Source: an uncultured Myxococcales bacterium (GTDB lineage Bacteria; Myxococcota_A; UBA9042). Taken from it: a DNA stretch of 5,661 nt. Position 1 is the stretch's first letter. Every line of letters begins with the position of its first letter. The translations under genes were made by a program, and so were the position numbers. The notes beneath the pieces are model-generated. The model did not search any database, was not told where the DNA came from, and saw only the letters and a list, made by a program, of their open reading frames with translations. The stretch spans positions 1-5,661 of the forward strand of contig CALGHC010000364.1 of the NCBI GenBank assembly GCA_937915965.1, given 5' to 3'. Below, piece after piece: positions 1 through 4,494 of this stretch.

Positions 1-379
1 GGATGCCAGCGATCGTGAAGAGGGCCGTCATCTTGCCTTCGCCGAGCATCGTCAGGACGGTGCCGGGACAGGCGCCGGCGAGGCCCCAGCCGACTCCGAG
101 CAGCAGGGCGCCGGGTACGAGATCACGCTTCCACGGCTTGGGCTTGAGCGCGATCGAGTCGCCCGTCAGCAGCGCCCGCGGCACCAGCCGACGAATGAGC
201 CAGATACCGGGGGCGCCAATCGCCGCCGCGCACGCGATCACCCAGAGCAGTTGTAGATCGCTGAAGAGGAAGAGGCTGGCGTAGTAGTCGTATGTCGTCG
301 CTCCGCCGCGGCTGAGAAGGAAGCCGAAGAGCGCGCCAAAGACAAGGAAGAGAGCAGGCGATCGAAGCACGTTGCGCAT
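1..379 (-). CDS. YeeE/YedE-family (DUF6691-type) sulfur transport protein, second half, partial
   Basis: Integral inner-membrane protein, 126 complete codons visible; the C-terminus lies beyond the window edge. Read on the minus strand from ATG at 379-377. A GGAGG (complement of 385-389) sits 5 nt upstream, which fixes the start. Hydrophobic segments lie near residues 8-23, 43-62 and 88-110. The diagnostic motif is GVGWGLAGACPGT (residues 95-107), with Cys104 in the Gly-rich membrane loop typical of the YeeE/YedE (Sulf_transp) superfamily. Known members such as TsuA/YeeE move thiosulfate, and PmpA/PmpB-type proteins are linked to polysulfide-type sulfur species; conserved cysteines carry the substrate. 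The gene starts 31 bp after the stop of the neighbouring gene, which encodes the other half, so the two probably form one transporter. The family usually runs to roughly 140 residues, so little is likely missing. Substrate is inferred from family only. Confidence 0.85.
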   Translation of the reverse strand, partial: MRNVLRSPALFLVFGALFGFLLSRGGATTYDYYASLFLFSDLQLLWVIACAAAIGAPGIWLIRRLVPRALLTGDSIALKPKPWKRDLVPGALLLGVGWGLAGACPGTVLTMLGEGKMTALFTIAGI

Positions 380-410
380 GGGCGCCTCCAAGCGGTTGCC
401 TTCGCGTTGA

Positions 411-911
411 TCAAGCGGCGATAACGCGGAAGAGGATCTGCACGGCGATGATTCCGCCGACGAAGAAGCACGCACCAGAGACGATGCTGGGTGGGTTGAG
501 CAGGCTCATGCCCATGATCGCGTGGCCGCTCTGGCAGCCTCCGGCTGCGCGTGCCCCGTAGCCGATGAGAACGCCGCCGGCCGCCAGCACCAGCGCGCGG
601 GCCCACAGCGCCTGCGGCAGGACCGGCTCGTAGAGCGTGCCCATGTCCGTGGTGGGGTGCCAACTCGCTCCAGAGGTGAACACCGCGATGGCGCCGCCGA
701 TCGGCAGACCGAGGGCGAACATCAGCCGCCACATGTGGCCTGCGCCGAACTCGCCGCTGCGGTAGTGCGCCGAGCCGAACGCGACACCGCAGGCGTCGCC
801 ATACGCGGATGACACGCCGAGCGCCTTGCCCGTCAGGACGATCATCCCGAGCATGAACAGGCCGACTCCGATGCCGCCAAGCCAACCTGGCCAAATAACG
901 AGCGGTTCCAT
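411..911 (-). CDS. YeeE/YedE-family sulfur transport protein, first half
   Basis: Complete 166-residue membrane protein on the minus strand, start ATG 911-909, preceded by a G-rich Shine-Dalgarno (GGGGGAAG) a few bases upstream; stop TGA at 413-411. Hydrophobic segments lie near residues 11-31, 63-79, 102-119 and 145-164. Motifs typical of the Sulf_transp (YeeE/YedE) family are GDACGVAFG (38-46, Cys41) and GYGARAAGGCQSGH followed by IMGMSLLNPPS (117-142, Cys126). In characterised relatives such cysteines in short re-entrant loops relay thiosulfate or related sulfur species across the inner membrane. It is first in a two-gene leftward operon with the DUF6691-type half. Single-chain YeeE proteins carry both parts in one polypeptide, so this is the split form. 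No sulfur enzyme (sulfurtransferase, persulfide dioxygenase, sulfide:quinone reductase) or ArsR-type regulator is visible in the window. Family assignment is strong; the exact substrate is unknown. Confidence 0.9.
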   Translation of the reverse strand: MEPLVIWPGWLGGIGVGLFMLGMIVLTGKALGVSSAYGDACGVAFGSAHYRSGEFGAGHMWRLMFALGLPIGGAIAVFTSGASWHPTTDMGTLYEPVLPQALWARALVLAAGGVLIGYGARAAGGCQSGHAIMGMSLLNPPSIVSGACFFVGGIIAVQILFRVIAA

Positions 912-954
912 CGCTTCCCCCAGTGCGCGCCGCTGATGGTGCAGGCGTCAGCGT

Positions 955-978
955 TGAGCGTACCGTTGGCGACGCTCA
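955..978. repeat. Inverted repeat TGAGCGT-N10-ACGCTCA upstream of the sulfur transporter gene
   Basis: Perfect 7-bp arms at 955-961 and 972-978 with a 10-base spacer, 44-67 bp upstream of the leftward transporter start. The position suits an operator or leader hairpin for that operon. No T-run follows on either side, so it is not an intrinsic terminator. Chance occurrence is possible in GC-rich DNA. Confidence 0.35.
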
Positions 979-1104
979 CGACAAGAACTTGCGACAGTCA
1001 CGGCCGCAAAACCCCTCGGACACGCCGTCCTTGGCCGCGTGCGGGCAGTGTCCGCGGGCTCGAGCCGAGCCTGGCGGCCGGACAGGCGAAATGGCCGGTG
1101 CCGG

Positions 1105-1142
1105 CTGTCTGGCCGTCGCAAATCCGGCCATTTGTCAGACAG
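1105..1142. repeat. Interrupted inverted repeat (possible hairpin or operator) in the divergent spacer
   Basis: The inner stem TGGCCG (1110-1115) pairs with CGGCCA (1125-1130) around a 9-base loop. The outer arm CTGTC (1105-1109) pairs with GACAG (1138-1142), leaving a one-sided bulge of 7 bases. Read differently, CTGTCTG (1105-1111) and CAGACAG (1136-1142) form a 7-bp dyad with centres suited to protein binding. It lies just upstream of the AT-rich palindrome and about 85 bp before the hydrolase start. No U-tract follows, so a regulatory site is more plausible than a terminator. Confidence 0.35.
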
Positions 1143-1155
1143 ATCGAGACGGTGA

Positions 1156-1167
1156 AATTGTACAATT
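1156..1167. promoter_or_regulatory. AT-rich 12-bp perfect palindrome, candidate operator
   Basis: AATTGTACAATT reads the same on both strands, and an overlapping ACAATTGT palindrome occupies 1162-1169. It is the clearest AT-rich island in the GC-rich divergent spacer and lies 61 bp upstream of the hydrolase ATG. Its TACAAT could double as a -10 element on either strand. One or two perfect 12-bp palindromes are expected by chance in a window this size, so the position and base composition carry the argument, not the symmetry alone. The binding protein is unknown. Confidence 0.4.
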
Positions 1168-1227
1168 GTCTATGCCTGACACCTCGTCGTACCGTCCGCG
1201 ACGATCGCAACGCAAGGGAGACCGGCC

Positions 1228-2355
1228 ATGTACCCACCGCCGTTCCGGCACCGAACCGCGGCCAGCGCCGCCGTCGCCGTGATTCTCGCTTGCTTGCTGC
1301 TTTCAGGCGGTTGCGGTGGCGACACCTCCGACGCGGGATCGCTCGACGACGGCGCTTGCCAGTGGCGCGGCGACGGTGTCTGTGACGAGCCGTCCGACTG
1401 TCCGCTCGGCAGCGACGAGGCCGACTGCGTCGCTGCCTGCGCGGCCAACCCGGGGGCTGAGCTTTGGGGCGCGTGCCGGTACCGCGAGCTTGGCGGCATA
1501 CCAAGCACCGGCGTGCCCGCGGAGCTCGCCGCGCGCGGCTCCAACGGCAAAGGCGGGCTGTATGGCTGGCACCACGGCACCGTCTATTCGCGCAACCCGA
1601 ACTGGCAGCAGGAGCCCGACCATCCGGTGGTGCGCCGCTACTACCTCGTGTACGTGCCCGACAGCTACGACCCGGCGTGGCCCTCGCCCCTGGTCTATTA
1701 CCTCGGCGGGTTCGGCGTCTCGATGTGGGGCAATACCGGCTTCAGCGCGCTGAACACCCTCGCAGAACGTCACCGGATCATCGTCGTCGACGCCCAGCAG
1801 CACTACCGCAACATGGGGTGGATCGGCTGGATGATGGGTTGGCACGTCTACCTGCAGGCCTTCGACGGCGGCTGGACGGACAACCCGGACGTCGATTTCC
1901 ACCGCGACGTCGCCCACCACCTTGAGACGCTCTACAACATCGATCGCACCCGCATCTACGCGTCGGGTCACAGCCGCGGCGGCGGCATGAGCATCATCAC
2001 TGGCCTGGTCGGTTCGGATGTCTTCGCGGGGTTCTGGGCCCAGGCCAGCTTCGTCAAAGTTAATGACTTCAAGAGCTACATCCTCGACACGTACCAGGGT
2101 CGCAAGGTCGCAGCTGTCATCGTCCACGGCAGCTATGACGACAACGTCAACCCAGGCGAGGGTCTCGCCGCGGCCCAGACCCTGGAGGCGGCCGGCTGGA
2201 AGAAGGGCGATGTCGCCGCGGGTTGGCAGCCCGGAGATCAGCTCATGTACTACGACATCGCGGGCACCGGCCACGTCTGGCACCGCGACGTCAATGAGGA
2301 GATCTGGGACTTCCTCTACCACAACCCAATGCCACTCGCGGAGGTGCGGCCATGA
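1228..2355 (+). CDS. Exported alpha/beta-hydrolase (PHB depolymerase/feruloyl esterase type) with N-terminal LDLR-A-like cysteine module
   Basis: Predicted 375-residue exported esterase-type hydrolase. ATG 1228 is chosen because GGGAG (1216-1220) lies 7 nt upstream. Residues 7-28 form a signal peptide ending at LLLSGGC; Cys29 could be lipidated, but Ser rather than Leu/Val/Ile at -3 makes the lipobox imperfect. A short linker is followed by a cysteine-rich module, Cys44, Cys52, Cys58 and Cys67, with acidic residues spaced CDEPSDC then GSDEADC. This closely follows the LDL-receptor class A calcium-binding pattern. Further cysteines are at 71 and 83. The hydrolase domain starts near residue 135 (RRYYLVYVP). 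It has an oxyanion-type LGGFG (159-163), nucleophile elbow GHSRG with Ser249, probable acid Asp304 in HGSYDDNV and probable base His349 in GTGHVW. The family cleaves ester bonds in polyesters or plant-polymer side groups; the substrate here is unknown. Its stop overlaps the next start, so translation is probably coupled. Confidence 0.85.
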   Translation: MYPPPFRHRTAASAAVAVILACLLLSGGCGGDTSDAGSLDDGACQWRGDGVCDEPSDCPLGSDEADCVAACAANPGAELWGACRYRELGGIPSTGVPAELAARGSNGKGGLYGWHHGTVYSRNPNWQQEPDHPVVRRYYLVYVPDSYDPAWPSPLVYYLGGFGVSMWGNTGFSALNTLAERHRIIVVDAQQHYRNMGWIGWMMGWHVYLQAFDGGWTDNPDVDFHRDVAHHLETLYNIDRTRIYASGHSRGGGMSIITGLVGSDVFAGFWAQASFVKVNDFKSYILDTYQGRKVAAVIVHGSYDDNVNPGEGLAAAQTLEAAGWKKGDVAAGWQPGDQLMYYDIAGTGHVWHRDVNEEIWDFLYHNPMPLAEVRP

Positions 2356-3176
2356 AGCGCGACCTCACTACGTTGGTGATCATCACCGCGCTGCTACCCG
2401 CCGTCGTGCTCGCTGCCGGCGACGCATCCAAGCGTGCGGCCTCTCCCCTCGCCGCGCCGACGATGGTCCAGATCGCGCCGTCGAGCTTCGCGATGGGGCA
2501 CCCCTACGGGACGACTGGATCGCAGCGGAAGAACGAGGCGCCCCAGCAGGACGTCGATCTGCCGGGATTCGCGATCATGCGCGACGAGGTCACGGTTGGG
2601 CAGTGGGTCGAGTTCCTTGAGAAGGTCGGCGGCTGGATGGCGTGGCACCGATTGCAGCCGGTGAACTTCGCCGGTGGTCACTTCGGCGCGGCCGTCGCCG
2701 TTGATGAGCCGATTCGCGGCGTCGACTGGGCCGCAGCACGCGCATTTTGCCGCTGGCACGGCCTCGACCTGCCCAGCGAGGCGCAGTGGGAGCGCGCGGC
2801 TCGCGGTACCCAGGAGGGCATCGTCCTGTATCCCTGGGGCGACACCAACCCGACCTGCGGTCACGCCAACCTCAACGACGGTCTGGCCGCCTGCGCACCG
2901 GGGCCGCGGCCCGTCGGCAGCCACGCCGACGGCGCCAGCAGCGAGGGCGTGAACGACCTCAGCGGCAACGTCGCCGAATGGGTGCGGGACTGGTACGGGC
3001 GCTACAAGGCTGGCTACCAGGACAATCCAAAGGGGCCCGAGACGGGCGTCTATCGGGTCATTCGCGGTGGCGGCTACGTCTCCAAGTCCAATCGCGCCCT
3101 GACGACCAGCCGCGACTACGCCCGGCCGAAGACTCGCAGCCCAGAGCTTGGCTTTCGCTGCGCAAAGGGGCCGTGA
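2352..3176 (+). CDS. Exported FGE/SUMF1-fold (formylglycine-generating-enzyme family) protein lacking the catalytic cysteine pair
   Basis: 274 residues. The start ATG overlaps the preceding stop (ATGA), and GGAGGT at 2340-2345 lies 6 nt upstream. An N-terminal signal peptide (about residues 1-22, ending VVLAA) sends it out of the cytoplasm. The rest is a full FGE-sulfatase domain: MVQIAPSSFAMG (38-49), DEVTVGQW (78-85), LPSEAQWERAARG (140-152), YPWG (160-163), VNDLSGNVAEWVRDWYG (200-216), RVIRGGGY (235-242) and LGFRCAKG (266-273). True oxygen-dependent FGE oxidises a sulfatase cysteine with two active-site cysteines (human Cys336 and Cys341). Aligning the GGSY and GFRC anchors by eye, those positions are Ser244 and Ala249 here. 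Sulfatase activation is therefore unlikely, and no sulfatase gene is in the window. Many family members without the pair have other or unknown roles. Cys169 and Cys181 may form a disulfide. Tight coupling suggests it works with the hydrolase, perhaps as a binding or accessory partner; that is inference. Confidence 0.85.
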   Translation: MKRDLTTLVIITALLPAVVLAAGDASKRAASPLAAPTMVQIAPSSFAMGHPYGTTGSQRKNEAPQQDVDLPGFAIMRDEVTVGQWVEFLEKVGGWMAWHRLQPVNFAGGHFGAAVAVDEPIRGVDWAAARAFCRWHGLDLPSEAQWERAARGTQEGIVLYPWGDTNPTCGHANLNDGLAACAPGPRPVGSHADGASSEGVNDLSGNVAEWVRDWYGRYKAGYQDNPKGPETGVYRVIRGGGYVSKSNRALTTSRDYARPKTRSPELGFRCAKGP

Positions 3177-3321
3177 CCGGCGCGGTGTCAGCGCCTGCCG
3201 GGGCAGTAGCCTGCGGCGGCGTGACGCGTCTGCCGCAACCACGTGACGCGTCTGCCGCAACCACGTGACGCGTCTGCCGCAACCACGTGACGCGTCTGCC
3301 GCAACCACTGGGAGTCGGACG
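3177..3321 (+). promoter_or_regulatory. Spacer with tandem repeats between the FGE-like and propeller genes
   Basis: The only gap of any size among the rightward genes (145 bp); the others are a 4-bp overlap and a 33-bp gap. It contains the four-copy 22-bp array at 3221-3308, then a short leader with a Shine-Dalgarno GGGAG (3310-3314) set 7 nt before ATG 3322. A small dyad CTGCC-GG-GGCAG (3195-3206) is too short and lacks a T-run, so it is not a convincing terminator. The spacer may hold a separate promoter for the propeller gene, but I see no clear -35/-10 pair. Confidence 0.4.
3221..3308 (+). repeat. Tandem repeat, four perfect copies of a 22-bp unit
   Basis: Copies lie at 3221-3242, 3243-3264, 3265-3286 and 3287-3308 with no mismatch and no spacer. 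Each unit begins GTGACGCGTC and ends CGCAACCAC. The unit contains the palindrome ACGCGT, and each of the three junctions creates a palindromic CACGTG. The unit length is not a multiple of three, and a TGA falls in one frame, so the array is not protein-coding. A 22-bp period is close to two helical turns, so a bound protein would face the same side at every copy. Absence of spacers rules out a CRISPR array. It ends immediately before the Shine-Dalgarno of the next gene. Confidence 0.95.
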
Positions 3322-4461
3322 ATGAAGAGGAACATGGTGACGACGATGGGACAGGTGACGGCGAGGACGGCGAGGACGGCGATGACGCCGCGGATGTGGG
3401 CATTCGCGGTGCTGATCTGCGCCCCGATGATCGCCACTGTGGATCTGGCCGCCCAGCCTGCGGCGGTTCAGTGGAGCCGGCCGGGTCCGCGGCTACCCGC
3501 GCCGGCGGTGTTGGCGACCGGGCTTGAGCGGGGCCAGCATCTCTTTGCCGATGGGGACACCTGGCTGGTCGCGACCGACGACGGCAAACTCCTGCGGGTC
3601 GACCCAAAGACCGCGACCACGACGCTGCGAAGCGACGTACCGGTGGCGGTCGCTGGCGTGCCGATCAGCGTGCGGTTGCTGCGCAGTGGCGCGACCTTCT
3701 ACAGCACTGTCGCGCATGGCACTGTTGTTGACGGAAAGCTGCAGGGGCCGGCCAGCGGCAGCTTCGTGCGCCTCGATGACGGCAAGCTGACAGAGCTGAT
3801 CGCGGCGCGGCCTGGTTTGCGCGGCGCGACGATCGCCTCCGACGCCATCTGGTGGCTTGAGGACGACACCTGGAAGACGACCGATGAATCTGGCGAGGCG
3901 ATCGACGCGCCGGGCTCGGCACTCTACAAAGCGTCGCTGGCCGGCGGGGCGCCAGCGCTGGTCAAGGGCGCGATGGGCCCCTTCGACGCGATCCACGTGC
4001 GGGTCAAGGACATTCTGGTCGGCTGGTCGGGCGACGAGCCGCGCGGCATCTGGCGCCTTGACCCGGTCGCCGGTTCGCTCGCGCTGATCGCCGAGTCGCG
4101 TTTCTTCAGCCGCGAGTTCGTCCAGGTCGATACGACGCTCTACGTGCTGATGAATCAAGGCAACGGCTGGATCCAGCGGCTCGACGAGACCGCGTCGGCC
4201 GCCATGGCGTTGGGATTCGACTTCGTCGAGACCGGCGGCGGCGTGATCGCGCCGGGCGGATCGCGACGCGTGCAGCTGGCCGACGGCTCCCTGTACTGGC
4301 TTGCGAGCGGCGCGATCATGCGCTGGCCCCTGCCGACCGGCGAGCCCACGGCGGTCGCCCTCGATACCCGTCCCGCCGACCTGGTCGTAGCCGCCGGAAA
4401 GCTGACCTGGCTCGAGAAGCGTCGCGGCCAGTTGTTGCAGTTGCCGCTGCCGGCGAAGTAG
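3322..4461 (+). CDS. Exported beta-propeller-like protein of unknown function
   Basis: 379 residues from ATG 3322, chosen because GGGAG (3310-3314) lies 7 nt upstream. A second in-frame ATG at 3382 has GAGG 6 nt upstream and gives a more ordinary signal peptide (MTPRMWAFAVL through VDLAAQP), so a 359-residue product is also possible. With the longer start, the hydrophobic core (about 26-40) is preceded by an unusually long basic region containing three Thr-Ala-Arg/Met repeats. After the signal, the chain consists of about six or seven units of roughly 35-50 residues. Each has a hydrophobic strand, a WL/LYWL/LYVL-type strand, then a polar turn and an R-x-D/L strand, for example TWLVATDDGKLLRVDP and SLYWLASGAIMRWPLP. 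This pattern suits a beta-propeller. I see no catalytic motif, metal-site cluster or mature-region cysteine, and I do not recognise a named family. The downstream gene follows after 33 bp, suggesting co-transcription. It could be a ligand-binding or scaffold protein. Confidence 0.75.
   Translation: MKRNMVTTMGQVTARTARTAMTPRMWAFAVLICAPMIATVDLAAQPAAVQWSRPGPRLPAPAVLATGLERGQHLFADGDTWLVATDDGKLLRVDPKTATTTLRSDVPVAVAGVPISVRLLRSGATFYSTVAHGTVVDGKLQGPASGSFVRLDDGKLTELIAARPGLRGATIASDAIWWLEDDTWKTTDESGEAIDAPGSALYKASLAGGAPALVKGAMGPFDAIHVRVKDILVGWSGDEPRGIWRLDPVAGSLALIAESRFFSREFVQVDTTLYVLMNQGNGWIQRLDETASAAMALGFDFVETGGGVIAPGGSRRVQLADGSLYWLASGAIMRWPLPTGEPTAVALDTRPADLVVAAGKLTWLEKRRGQLLQLPLPAK
3357..3383 (+). repeat. 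Three-copy 9-bp direct repeat inside the propeller gene leader
   Basis: GACGGCGAG at 3357-3365 and 3366-3374, then GACGGCGAT at 3375-3383. In the propeller frame it encodes Thr-Ala-Arg, Thr-Ala-Arg, Thr-Ala-Met. The single G-to-T change in the last copy creates the alternative ATG at 3382, and the GAGG of the second copy supplies its potential Shine-Dalgarno. The repeat is short enough to change copy number by slippage without breaking the frame. Confidence 0.8.
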
Positions 4462-4463
4462 GT

Positions 4464-4488
4464 TCCTGCGGTTGCCGCGCCGCAGGAG
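4464..4488 (+). promoter_or_regulatory. Hairpin covering the Shine-Dalgarno of the aldehyde dehydrogenase gene
   Basis: TCCTGCGG (4464-4471) pairs perfectly with CCGCAGGA (4480-4487) around an 8-base loop. The dehydrogenase Shine-Dalgarno AGGAG is 4484-4488, so four of its five bases lie in the stem. The left arm starts 3 nt after the propeller stop codon, so ribosomes terminating there could open it. This arrangement suits translational coupling or conditional control. No U-run follows, so it is not an intrinsic terminator. Confidence 0.5.
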
Positions 4489-4494
4489 ATCGCC

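Larger units (their letters stand above)
912..1227. promoter_or_regulatory. Divergent intergenic region between the sulfur transporter operon and the hydrolase operon
   Basis: This 316-base spacer must contain the promoters for transcription in both directions. Open frames cross it on both strands, but none has family signatures or a good start context, so I see no gene. It contains a hairpin-forming repeat at 955-978, another at 1105-1142 and an AT-rich palindrome at 1156-1167, listed separately. A TTGTCA hexamer at 1132-1137 resembles a -35 box and TACAAT at 1161-1166 resembles a -10 box. They are 23 bp apart, too far for an ordinary sigma-70 promoter, so I do not call a definite promoter. 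Confidence 0.5.

Noticed and set aside
1132..1166. TTGTCA plus TACAAT as a sigma-70 promoter for the hydrolase gene
   Set aside because: The spacer is 23 bp, well outside the usual 16-18 bp, and no alternative hexamer at the right distance is convincing.
923..1385. Plus-strand open frames starting at 923 and 936 in the divergent spacer
   Set aside because: No Shine-Dalgarno, Arg/Pro-rich low-complexity translation, and they overlap the well-supported hydrolase start in another frame.
1..3176. A sulfur-metabolism link between the YeeE/YedE pair and the FGE-sulfatase-family protein
   Set aside because: The genes are divergent and in separate transcription units, the FGE-like protein lacks the catalytic cysteines, and no sulfatase is present. 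The shared sulfur theme comes only from family names.
3195..3206. CTGCC-GG-GGCAG dyad as a terminator for the hydrolase/FGE-like pair
   Set aside because: The stem is only 5 bp with a 2-base loop and no following T-run; such dyads are common by chance in GC-rich DNA.
3221..3308. CRISPR array or replication iterons
   Set aside because: The copies are directly adjacent with no spacers, so it is not a CRISPR. No replication gene, AT-rich melting region or DnaA-box cluster accompanies them, so an origin is unsupported.
3265..3321. GTG at 3265 as the start of the propeller gene
   Set aside because: This start lies inside a non-coding tandem repeat, has no Shine-Dalgarno, and would put a long polar stretch before the signal peptide. 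ATG 3322 or 3382 is better supported.
1303..3437. Long minus-strand open frames at 1303-2322 and 2394-3437
   Set aside because: They mirror the hydrolase and FGE-like genes; the second even runs through the 22-bp repeats. Neither shows a domain or a plausible ribosome-binding context.
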